DNA of 64,000 nucleotides from Promerops cafer. Its lineage: Eukaryota; Chordata; Aves; Passeriformes; Nectariniidae. The stretch covers positions 1 through 64,000 of the forward strand of contig VZSE01012464.1 in the NCBI GenBank assembly GCA_013398275.1. Reading direction: 5' to 3'. Below, piece after piece: positions 25,501 through 35,620 of the stretch. The stretch's first letter is position 1. Each line of letters starts with the position of its first letter. Under the pieces are notes generated by a model that was given only the letters and a program-made list of their open reading frames with translations, searched no databases and was not told the origin of the DNA. The position numbers and the translations under genes are program-made.

Positions 25501-27133
25501 AAGGCAGCCTTTTCATGAGAGGCTACAACAAACAGATGAAATAAAAGCAAAGCCTCTGTCATGGGGGCTCTGCCTTTGTTCTGTATTTGTGCAATGCCCA
25601 GAACACTGAAGCTCTGGCTTCTAAGCCAGATATAAATAATCATGGAAGGAAATGAAAGAATAATACAAATGAAATCAAATACATGGGTAACCTGAAAGAA
25701 GGGATAAAACTGTATTTATGCTGTTTAACCCTTACTTATCTAGGTCCTGATGCTGCCTTAGGGAAAGAAGTTATTTCATTACAAAGCAGCAATATTTGCT
25801 ATAGTCTTCGTAGCTTGTCAAAGGCAGCACCAATGGAACATTAATATATATTTATGTAGCAATCACTCTGTAGCAAAACAGCTCAGTTTATCCTCGTGGA
25901 ACATGGCCCACTTTCACACAGAGGAACCCACGAGAGCCATGATCAATACGTAGATCAATAGATTAAAATTATCAAAGTATTGACAAGGAATCATTTGTGC
26001 ATGCCAGGGACCATGGCAGCAGTTGATATCTATATATAGGATCCAGACACCCAAAATGTCTCCTTGGTCTCTAGGACAAGAATGAGAGCAAGGTGCCAGC
26101 CCACCTGCAGGTTGGGTCCTTCTTGGTGGCTGATGAGCTGCTGGCTCCCCAAGCCCAGCCCATCAGCCTCTACAAATGTTGTGCCTCAGGGCCAGGACCC
26201 TGCAGAGCTGGATCAGAACCTTGCAGCGCAGCACAACAGGTGAGATCTTTCTCCCAAAAGTTACTGTTCTTACCCCTGTCAACAGAACCACAACAGGCAC
26301 CAAAGAAAATTTCAGCAATTTTCCTGGATTGATGAAGCTTCAACAGCAGGAACAGCATTCTCTTGGAAGTGATCCACCATCCATGGAAACAAGACAACAT
26401 TTAAACCTGCCGAGGTGTCTCGTGTGCAGAGGTATTTGAGTGGTGCATAACAACCCGTGGCACTTAGATACAGCACTTAAGTGCAGATCTGTGCAGCCTG
26501 CTAACCACGACGTCTGCTGATCAGGGAAGGAAAAAGGTGCTCCAAGTACAGTCACTTCATTTCCATTGCACAGAAAACATCATGAACTGAACGTGTGAGA
26601 TGGATAAACGAATTAGATTTTGTATTTGTTAGATTGTTACTTTTCAATTGGAAATAGCAGAAAGAATTAATGGGATAGCCACAGTCCTCTGCATATTTTG
26701 TACCACAGTTATCTCAAGAAGCACTTTGAGATCTTGCTGCTCTTTTGTAGCTTTGCAGGAAAAATAACATGAAAAGGTAGACAAGAGAATGAAAGCTGGC
26801 TGCCTTCAGAGGGATGTGTAGATATTTTCTTGAAAGTATGGCAGGAAAACTTTGCTGGGCAATTGTACCAATATTGCTAAGAGCAGAGCTACAGAGTAAA
26901 AATATATTGGTACTGTGATTTTACAATATCGTGTTGCCTGACTGAGAAATACAATCATGACAACATGCAGAAGAGGTGGAAAGAGATATAAGTAATATCT
27001 CTGATTTCACCAGATGACTGGAAATCTACAGAAAGCAAAGGTTAAAATGTCACAGTGTCTTTTTTTTTTTTTCCTGCGGAGAAACCTGGCAGAGGCGCTT
27101 TTGCTGTTGGTACAATTGCTGATCTACAACTGA
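22541..27133. other. Unique DNA, no gene seen
   Basis: No repeat or exon was recognised. The stretch 24560-25010 (around the ttgtcagcgatctgtcacca segment) is non-repetitive, of mixed composition, and has the feel of conserved non-coding DNA, but this is a guess from texture alone. A T13 run lies at 27060-27072. Overlapping short ORFs on both strands around 26090-26440 are chance frames. Confidence 0.45.
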
Positions 27134-27373
27134 CATGAGGTTCCAGTGGAGTTATTCCCAAATCATCCATGTGCAAAGAAAGCATCTGTGTTCTGTTTTC
27201 ATCAGACCACAGTGCTAGCAAGCGAGATGCCAAAGGAAGGAAATGCTACAGCATCATCACTTTGCATTGAAGACAACAAGGCTATTTCAGAAGACAGCAA
27301 GCCTGATATTAGTTCATATTATGATCAAAACAAATCAAGCATGGACAATTTGGATCACCTCACCAGGCTTTAG
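27134..27373 (+). other. Candidate ORF or terminal exon, 79 codons plus stop, unrecognised
   Basis: The frame is open from just after a stop at 27131 to a TAG at 27371-27373. A plausible acceptor (ttctgttttcatcag, ending about 27205) lies inside it, so the coding part could be a last exon of about 55 codons. The C-terminal half is polar and acidic: SEDSKPDISSYYDQNKSS, then MDNLDHLTRL. This composition is unlike most chance frames nearby, which are hydrophobic or Cys/Trp-rich. An AATAAA word occurs about 165 nt downstream (27536-27541). No ATG with a good context opens the frame early, and no homologue is recognised. Chance remains likely. Confidence 0.18.
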
Positions 27374-30245
27374 ACACGCAGGAGGAAAATTTGGTGGTAG
27401 CTGTGGTAATATGATTCTGATGTGCTGTGCTGAATGGCTACATTTGTCATTTAGCATTCAGAGTTCCCAGACTCAAATTCTGCAGTGTCCTCTGATTGCT
27501 GATTGTTTCTGGAGAAGTAGTCAACAACTTAGCTAAATAAACGATAATACAGTGGCTTTTCAATCTACGGTTTGTATTGGATTTCAAGCATTTGAGACGG
27601 AAATACCAACCTACTTGCAGCTGCTGCACTTGTTGAACAGCAGAGATCAACAAAGAATCAACACTGGCACTAGTAACCACACAGTAACAACGTAAAAGTG
27701 AAGATGTACATCCAAGTGTTACATTAAAAAAAATCCTGCAGAAGTAAAAATCTAAAAATCCTGAATCACAAAACAGTGCAACATGAATGGCTACATCAAC
27801 ACAGCCACAAAATCTGCTATATAGGAGAAAAAAACATGACAGGTAAAAAATGCATGTCTCTGCATTGATCCCAGACAAAAACAAAGAATTACATAATTAT
27901 TTTTGACCTATGGCTAAAGCATAAGAGTAGAACTAATCACAATAAAATGATCTGTGCAAGAAAAAGGAATAGAACCAAGGAGAGTAATGAAGACAGGCAC
28001 ATAATAGATGAGAGAAGAGGGCGATAAATGAAGGAAAGGGTAAATCAAAAACCCTTACACAGATCTTTTACTCAGCAAATTTAATGAACATCTTGGAGTT
28101 TCCTAAATTTACCAAAGAAGCACTGCTGAGCATCTGAGATGAAAAAGCTTCTAAGCTGAGCATAAGAAGTATAATACAGGCCTAGATAGTGTGAAGGAAA
28201 TAGTAGAAGAAGCCAACAAAAATTCAACAAAATGCAAACTGAGTCCTGTGAGGAGCTGTTAAATGGAGCTGGAAGCTTGGTGAGATGGCTGCAGCACAAG
28301 GGCCTTAATCCATATTTGCTGATGCAGGTCTTGAATTCTGAGTGGTGGAGTGTCAGATTGTTTGTCTGGCTCTTTTCAAATTCCCACTGCCAGTCTGTGG
28401 GCCTCTGGTCAGGCAGGGAATGGCATTTTGCTCACTGAATCACTAAGCCTAAGACCCATCATTGTGTCAGGGGCTGGGAGGGGCTGCTGCTGGTGGAAGT
28501 CATGTGTTTGGACTAAGAAACCCAGCAATTTCCCCTCAATATAGGTACATTGGCCCAAATGCTCTGGCTAAGTGCGAGTTCCACTGCGCTCTTCCTACCT
28601 CAATTTTCCCTGTGGTTTTAATTGAAAGCTGTATTGCTTACTGTCCATCCTAAAATATTGACTGATTCTGCTGTGCCTTGCTGGACAGCTGCTGTGTTAT
28701 GGCCCAGAGGTAATTGATGGAGATCCCCCTGTTCCCCAGGCTGGCTGTTCCACTGGGGAACAAAATGTCTTGCTTAATGCCTGCAGAGCGCTCGGAGATC
28801 CTTAAATGAAAGGCACAAGAGCACAAAATACCATCATCATTAACTGTAAGGGCCACTGCAGAGCAATGGAAAAATATTCCTTTTCCCTGCCCATCTGGGG
28901 TTTTGCACATTGCCTAAGCAGTGCTCCCATCCCCTGCCAGCTCAGAGAGCAAGAGATCAAATCTGTGCCTCTGGCACAGTAGTGCAGAGTGCTAATTACA
29001 GAACTACCATAAAGCATCTGCTGTAACGCATAACTGTAATTCCTTGGCACGCACAAACACAGCACCTCTGTGCTCAGAGAGCAGTGCTGGAAGCAAATCC
29101 CGGGGCCCAGAGCATGAGTGGCCCTGGAGGGAGTGTCCTGGGGTCCAGGTGAAGGGAGGCAGAGGAGCAGGGAAAGGCACCAACCCCTGCTTCAATCCCT
29201 TCCTGCAAAAGAGTCACAACTGCAGGCTCTGCACTCACAGAAATGCAGCAGCAAAGCCCTTGAAGCTGCCACCTAACCCTTCCAAAAGCAAGGTCAGCTA
29301 CCCAAAAGGGAAGTAGGGCTCTGCTGAGGAATGTACCGAAAAGAAACCTTCCTTTCACAGCCCAGGGTCACCCAGAATTAATTGTTTGTGGGACACCGTG
29401 GAGCCTCACCCTGTCAGGGGATGTCTCAGAGAGGTTTGGTATGAATTAGTCTTCCCCAAGGCACAACCTCTCCAAGAGTTCCCACAGCCAGGCATTCCTT
29501 GTTTCCACAGCACAGATGTGTATAAATAGGATGTCTTTGCACCAAAACCAATACTGGCATAGACAAAGTTCACATTAAGAATTAAAACAAATGTTCTGTT
29601 CCTATTTGTTTGGAAAGGGATACTCCTCATTCATGCAGTGAATAGTTACTGACTGCAGGGACCAAGAGTACTCATACACCAAATACAAGGTTTCCTTGGT
29701 TTTAGGACTGGAGGGATGTAGATCTCATCCTTCCAATATAGCTTGCTGTTTTAAAGGACTTAGAAGACCTGTCTAAAAACTCATCCAATATATCAGGCTT
29801 ATAAACTGGAAGATGAACACCATCAGGATGGAGTCTCCAGGAAAGTCATAAAATGCACCCTTATTCCCAGCTGATGTACATGGATATGGAAAAGTGACAC
29901 AAAATGTGCCTGCACTCTGCACCAGGGTCACAGGCAGAAATTATCTGCTGGAAGCTTTTTGTTAGTATGAAGCTTCTCTGAGCTGCAGCCCTCATGTGTC
30001 AGAAAATATGTGGTTTAGTGCCTGCAGGAAATATATGTCCTAGCCTATTACACCTCCCTTTTCATCAAAGAAGAAACACAGCAATCACTGCTATTATTTT
30101 AAAATAGTATCACATTTTAAGCATCAACACTAAATAGGAACCAAACCCGGACTCTGCTTTGCAAGAAGTAAGGGACAAATGGAGCCATTCATTCCACAAT
30201 ACCAATTTATGTGCTGACATGATTAACCCTGAAGACAACAAGGCC
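27374..30245. other. Unique DNA, no gene seen
   Basis: Contains a 145-codon minus-strand open frame (27447-27884) that is Cys/Phe/Ser-rich and resembles no family. A GC-richer patch runs from 28650 to 29350. A 9-bp inverted repeat (gttccccag 28731-28739 with ctggggaac 28753-28761) is present. None of this amounts to a supported gene. Confidence 0.5.
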
Positions 30246-30284
30246 AACAACAACAACAACAAAAAAAAAAAAAAAAAAAAAAAA
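30246..30284. repeat. (CAA)n followed by poly-A, 24 nt
   Basis: About five CAA units lead into 24 consecutive A residues. No SINE or retrocopy body is recognised upstream, so it is annotated as simple sequence. Confidence 0.9.
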
Positions 30285-30594
30285 GGAGTAGCCTTGTGAG
30301 CAAATTCTGTGAAAAATGCAAAACTGCACCAATATTAGCTGTCCTGCTAATACCTTTACAGTAAAAACAGAAATGTAGGCACTTATCTGTGCACAATGGC
30401 ATAAGAGGAAGTGTATATGACTCTTCAGCCTGAAATGGATAAACAGAGATGAAACACTGCTTTTGATGCAAGGCTAATCAAAGAATTTGGAGGCTTTTGT
30501 GTGCTGAGCTTCCTGGATTTGTTTTGTCTGTATAGAAATACCTTTAGTAATTCAATATTAAAATAACAATCTTCTTCACTGCCAAAATTGAGTA

Positions 30595-30800
30595 TCAAAC
30601 AAGATTGGCACCCAGAGGGTGGTTGGGAACTAACAGGGTCCCCAGGGAGTGGTCACAGCACCAGCCTGACAGAGTTCAAGAAGTGTTTGGACAAGTCAGG
30701 CACATGGTGTGACCCTTGGGGTGTCCTGTGCAGGACCAGGGCTTGCACTCTATGATCCTGATGGGTCACCAACTCAGAATTTCCTATCATATGTTTTAAT
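30595..30800 (+). mobile_element. CR1 LINE 3' end
   Basis: A plus-strand CR1 tail. The segment gacagagttcaagaagtgtt, then ggcacatggtgtgacccttg and gggtgtcctgtgcaggacca, is diagnostic for the last 200 bp of one avian CR1 group. The end near 30770-30800 keeps a decayed version of the terminal block (ccaactcagaatttcctatc). About 200 bp remain, so it is severely 5'-truncated. Some avian LTR-like repeats share this tail, but CR1 is the simplest reading. Confidence 0.75.
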
Positions 30801-31674
30801 ACCTTTGCTGGCTATGACAGATTCATCTGAAAAGTGTAACAACAAAAATTCTGCCTGCAAAATGTGAGGAGCACACCAGACCCTTATAACTGCATTACAC
30901 TATCAGTGCATTTGGAAGGGTGGCACTGTGGGAAAATTTCAGTAATAGGCTCAAACTGTGAATAAAGTAAAAATTAGCTTTCTCTAGTTGCTACAGAATT
31001 ATTATTTTCACTCTCGTGTCAAATTTATTTTCACTTGAGAAATGTTATGTTCTCCTTCTCTTTGTACAAGGCAAAAAATATTCTTTAATAGAAGATCTTG
31101 ATCAATATAGAAATGTGGCTCTACTAAACATTTCTACCATTTAAACCAAAAGTATCTAGAGTAGACACCATCTTTATTAGGAAAAAAGAGCTGTATCATT
31201 AATGAATCAAAGTTAGTATTGGAAGAAAAAAATAGAAATACATTTTCCTGCTTTTCTCAGAGAAAATTACTGGTGCCTCCTGAACACTTCTCAGTTAATT
31301 CTGCTGACACAAAGGTCCTTCCCTTCCATCTTTAATATTAGATTTTGTGAGATTCAATTGACCACAGTGCTCCATTGCCTAAATCAGTCAGCAACATAGC
31401 ATGAAAGAAGTCAAGAGAAAAAATGTATTTTAAAAGGTGTTGCTTCCATAAAATCCAGAGATAAAGAAATGTATTACTTCTGTCCTCATCACTGAAAACT
31501 GCTTATGATGGTACATGAGAAAATCAGGAAAGTTAAAAGACCTTGTCTTAGAAAAATATATGTGGGAAATGCATCTGGAAATGCAATGAAAAGTCTTTGG
31601 GACTGCATAGATTTAGAGATGTTACTGTGTTAGTTAGTCTTCTTTAAATTAGTCAGTAATATAAAGTTTTTCCA
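30801..31674. other. Unique AT-rich DNA between two CR1 tails
   Basis: No gene, repeat family or structure was recognised here. Confidence 0.5.
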
Positions 31675-32378
31675 AACAGGCTGGGGGGAGAGCGGATTGA
31701 GAGCAGCCCTGACTGGGGGTGTTGGTTGATGAGGCCCTTGCCATGAGCTGGCAGTGTGTGCTCACAGCCCAGAAAGCCAAAAACATCCTGGGCTGCATCC
31801 AAAGCAGCGTGGCCAGCATGTGAGGGAGGGGATTCTGCCCCTCTGCCCTTCCATGAGCCCCCAGCTGCAGTGCTGCATCCAGCTCTGGGATCCTCACCAC
31901 AGAACCGTGGTGGAGCTGCTGTGGGGGACACAAAAGTGATCTGAGGGCTGGAGCACCTTGGCTGTGGAAACAGGCTGAGAGAGTTGGGGCTGCTCAGCCT
32001 GGGGAAGAGAAGGCTCCATGGAGACCTCCCAGCAGCTTTCCAGTGCCTAAAGAGGATTTACAACAAAGCTGGAGAGGAGCTTTTCCCAAGGGCAGGTAGG
32101 GATTGGACAAGGGGGGGATGGCCTTAAGCTAAAAGGGAGTAGATTTAGATTAATTAATAGGAAGAAATTCTTTCCCATAAGGGCAGTGAGGCACAGGACA
32201 GTTTGCCCAGAGAAGCTGTGGATGCCCCATCCCTGGAAATGTTCCTAGGCCAGGCTGGATGGAGCTTTGAAAATGTTGCTCTAGTGGGAGTTGTCTGTGC
32301 CCACAGCAGGAGGGTTGGAAGTAAATAACCTTTAGGGTCCCTTCAAAGCCAAACCATTCTGGGATTGCATGATATGAA
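31675..32378 (+). mobile_element. CR1 LINE, 5'-truncated, about 0.7 kb of 3' end
   Basis: A plus-strand CR1 covering the ORF2 C-terminus and 3' UTR. Recognisable pieces in order are catcctgggctgcatccaaa (about 31785), a cagctctgggatcctcacca region (31880), ggctgctcagcctggggaag (31988), agaaattctttcccataagg (32162), gatgccccatccctggaaat (32220), ggccaggctggatggagctt (32249) and the terminal gggtcccttcaaagccaaac with its decayed ATTCTATG-type end near 32360-32378. Frameshifts and stops break ORF2. The order matches the family throughout without internal rearrangement, and its divergence is intermediate between the copy at 1-640 and the ancient copies. Confidence 0.93.
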
Positions 32379-32437
32379 AACAAAAATACATAGAAGAGAA
32401 ATAAGAACAGCATATTAGATGGCTGTGCTAGACTGGG

Positions 32438-32456
32438 AAAAAAAAAAAAAAAAAAA
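32438..32456. repeat. Poly-A tract, 19 nt
   Basis: Nineteen A residues located 60 nt past the end of the CR1 copy. CR1 elements do not end in poly-A, so the run is probably unrelated to it. Confidence 0.85.
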
Positions 32457-32929
32457 CGAAAAAGATATAATTGTTTAAAGTATCTCATAGGATCCCTGCT
32501 TGGCAACATGATGTCAAACCCTTAAGGCCACAGACCATTTTTGCTTCAGGTCTTTGGTATTCTTCCAGACACAAGGAATTTATCAAAGCCTGCAGAAACT
32601 ATATAAGCAGCTTGACACTGAATCCTGTGAGCTGCTGAGTATTAAGGGAGATCAGTACATTCCTTAAAGTTACTTTTGAGAAATCTTGATTTTCTTTACA
32701 GAACATGGAGAAAAGTTGAGTGATTTAAATACAACTCTACCCAGCAAGAAAACAGGCAGATAAATAGAGAGTAATTTGGGACTGAAAATTGAAAAATTAA
32801 CTGTTCTTAGAAACATAAGTTTTGAGAAGGACAAAAAAAATAGCATAATAAATTTGATAAAGAAGGGTAAAATACTCAGAGAATTGGTAGATCATACACT
32901 CACAGGGATGAGATAAGTCTAAAGAAATT

Positions 32930-34114
32930 CTGGAGAGCTAACAATTCCTTAAAGAAATTATAACAAAAGCACAAAACCAAACTAACCCAGTGTAAAGGAG
33001 GGACAGAAAATTTAATTAGACCCCTGTTGTGTAAATCAAAAGTTCTTCATTGACTTAATTTTAAAGGAAGCTACACAAGATTGCTATGGATGGTAATAAA
33101 AGAAGAGCTTTAATACATAGGGGGAATGTGAAGCACAGCTTACGAGCAAAGAATGTAAAAGGTAGCAAGAAATCATCCTAGAATACACTAACATGAGATT
33201 AAAAAACAATAAAAATACTGTCCTTTTCATAGTGAGAGGATGCCCACAGAGCTGAAGTACTGCATGCCTTCTTGGCTGTCAGTCTTCACTAGAAAAATGA
33301 TGCACAATTCAAGTTGGCAGCAAAATCTAGAAAAAGGAATAAACAGCTCAGAGAGACTTATGATTTGTTTTCAGATGTCATGAGCCTGATAAACTTCATT
33401 TTGGGGAATTTAAAACATCTGAAAGTTGGAAGAACTTTTACATTAATGGCTGTTTCTTTCAGGATCTCTGGGAAATGGCACAACTCCAGAAAACTAGAAG
33501 AGATTGAATATAAAATGTATGTCTGAGATGGAAAAGAAAAATGGTAGAAATTATACATCAGTCACCTTAACCTACTACTGGAAAATGTATCAGTACAATC
33601 AAACAACTTTTAAGATCTAGCAAGAAAACAAGGACAAGAGAAACTGGGAAGAACAATTCTTATCAAATCTATCCAATATCTTTATCTGGTGATGTAACAG
33701 GTCTTCTGACCTTAACTTTTTTGTGGCAGGGAGACTTGTAAATCATGCACTGACTCTGTGCTGCTTATGGGGAAGTCACAGGAAACATCAAGAAATTATT
33801 TTATTTTGCATATATATATATATATATATATATATAATGAGGGCCTTTTTTGTCCTGCTTGAGAATGGCTTTCTATACAGACAGCTACAGTTCAAAAAAA
33901 AGAAAACAAAAAGATTACACAAGCTCAGCCTGGAGAGCAACCTGCTAAAATCCAGACAAATACGTGGTATTACAGTGGATCACAGAAGGAACATGAATCA
34001 ACAGTGTCATTCTCTAGCAAAAAAGGTGGACATAGAAGCAGGATTAGAGACAACAGCCTAACCTGCACTGCTTCTGTCTTCCCCAGCTTTCACCAGTTTT
34101 GCTGGAGCAATGGG
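32930..34114 (+). repeat. Copy 1 of an exact 1,185-bp direct duplication
   Basis: This block is repeated at 34116-35300 with a constant offset of 1,186. I compared the two copies by eye over the first 380 bases and at scattered later points, and all positions agree, including the 26-nt TA microsatellite (33811-33836 and 34997-35022). The predicted peptides inside the copies are also identical. Copy 1 ends at gcaatggg directly before the N at 34115. It lies inside an ancient CR1. Confidence 0.95.
33811..33836. repeat. (TA)13 microsatellite
   Basis: Thirteen TA units inside copy 1 of the duplication. An equal-length twin is at 34997-35022. Confidence 0.95.
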
Positions 34115-34115
34115 N
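34115..34115. other. Assembly gap (single N) at the duplication junction
   Basis: A lone N separates the end of copy 1 (gcaatggg) from the start of copy 2 (ctggagagct). A one-base N placed exactly at the boundary of an exact duplication points to two overlapping contig ends being joined without collapsing their overlap. Confidence 0.9.
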
Positions 34116-35300
34116 CTGGAGAGCTAACAATTCCTTAAAGAAATTATAACAAAAGCACAAAACCAAACTAACCCAGTGTAAAGGAGGGACAGAAAATTTA
34201 ATTAGACCCCTGTTGTGTAAATCAAAAGTTCTTCATTGACTTAATTTTAAAGGAAGCTACACAAGATTGCTATGGATGGTAATAAAAGAAGAGCTTTAAT
34301 ACATAGGGGGAATGTGAAGCACAGCTTACGAGCAAAGAATGTAAAAGGTAGCAAGAAATCATCCTAGAATACACTAACATGAGATTAAAAAACAATAAAA
34401 ATACTGTCCTTTTCATAGTGAGAGGATGCCCACAGAGCTGAAGTACTGCATGCCTTCTTGGCTGTCAGTCTTCACTAGAAAAATGATGCACAATTCAAGT
34501 TGGCAGCAAAATCTAGAAAAAGGAATAAACAGCTCAGAGAGACTTATGATTTGTTTTCAGATGTCATGAGCCTGATAAACTTCATTTTGGGGAATTTAAA
34601 ACATCTGAAAGTTGGAAGAACTTTTACATTAATGGCTGTTTCTTTCAGGATCTCTGGGAAATGGCACAACTCCAGAAAACTAGAAGAGATTGAATATAAA
34701 ATGTATGTCTGAGATGGAAAAGAAAAATGGTAGAAATTATACATCAGTCACCTTAACCTACTACTGGAAAATGTATCAGTACAATCAAACAACTTTTAAG
34801 ATCTAGCAAGAAAACAAGGACAAGAGAAACTGGGAAGAACAATTCTTATCAAATCTATCCAATATCTTTATCTGGTGATGTAACAGGTCTTCTGACCTTA
34901 ACTTTTTTGTGGCAGGGAGACTTGTAAATCATGCACTGACTCTGTGCTGCTTATGGGGAAGTCACAGGAAACATCAAGAAATTATTTTATTTTGCATATA
35001 TATATATATATATATATATATAATGAGGGCCTTTTTTGTCCTGCTTGAGAATGGCTTTCTATACAGACAGCTACAGTTCAAAAAAAAGAAAACAAAAAGA
35101 TTACACAAGCTCAGCCTGGAGAGCAACCTGCTAAAATCCAGACAAATACGTGGTATTACAGTGGATCACAGAAGGAACATGAATCAACAGTGTCATTCTC
35201 TAGCAAAAAAGGTGGACATAGAAGCAGGATTAGAGACAACAGCCTAACCTGCACTGCTTCTGTCTTCCCCAGCTTTCACCAGTTTTGCTGGAGCAATGGG
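34116..35300 (+). repeat. Copy 2 of the exact 1,185-bp direct duplication
   Basis: Identical, as far as compared, to 32930-34114. Its right end (gcaatggg) continues into gttcagctttggg, the expected next piece of the CR1 element. Copy 2 is therefore joined correctly on its right, and copy 1 is joined correctly on its left. Confidence 0.95.
34997..35022. repeat. (TA)13 microsatellite, twin of the one at 33811
   Basis: Same length as the twin in copy 1. A fast-mutating repeat of identical length in both copies argues that the copies are either extremely recent or the same locus read twice. Confidence 0.95.
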
Positions 35301-35620
35301 TTCAGCTTTGGGTATTGCCCAAAAAAAAAGGGTGGGCTGCTTGCAGAGATTCCTGAGGATCAGAGGTCTAAGAATCATAACCTACAAGGAAAGGCTGAAC
35401 CAATTGGGGTTGCTAACTGAAAACCTGTTCAAGTAAAATACAGGCTTTTGCAGAGAAAGAAGGAATAATTTATCCTCTGTGTCCACAAAGGAAAAAACAA
35501 GAAACAACAGGTTGAAACTGTGACCAGGGAAATCCCCTTTCCATCACCAGAATTTTTTAAGAACAGGCAAGAGAAGCATTTTTCAGGAAATGCAGACAAA
35601 CTTTGTCTTGTCATTTTCTG

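Larger units (their letters stand above)
33000..35620 (+). mobile_element. Ancient, decayed CR1-type LINE, split by a duplication
   Basis: A plus-strand CR1 relic. In copy 1 of the duplication the order is: a pre-RT segment (aggaagctacacaagattgc, 33066, and tggtaataaaagaagagctt), a second pre-RT segment (gctgaagtactgcatgcctt, 33252), then RT entry (gaaattatacatcagtcacc, 33548, leading to actactggaaaatgtat). The catalytic middle of RT is missing. The C-terminal part follows: gtattacagtggatcacaga (about 33966) and catgaatcaacagtgtcatt (about 33992). After copy 2 the element continues smoothly with gttcagctttgggtattgcc (35300), ggaaaggctgaaccaattgg (35389) and a weak 3' part to about 35620. With one copy removed, the element reads once and in order. 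It is full of stops and frameshifts, and its divergence is like that of the copy at 3365-4800. Confidence 0.85.

Noticed and set aside
27447..27884. 145-codon minus-strand ORF
   Set aside because: Cys/Phe/Ser-rich composition typical of chance reading of AT-rich DNA, with no domain or splice context.
32438..32456. A19 run as the tail of the neighbouring LINE
   Set aside because: CR1 elements end in short ATTCTATG-type repeats, not poly-A, and that end is recognisable 60 bp earlier.
33314..35247. Pairs of identical ORFs (70, 66 and 112 codons) that look like a tandem gene family
   Set aside because: They are the same frames repeated by the 1,185-bp duplication, inside a dead CR1 element.
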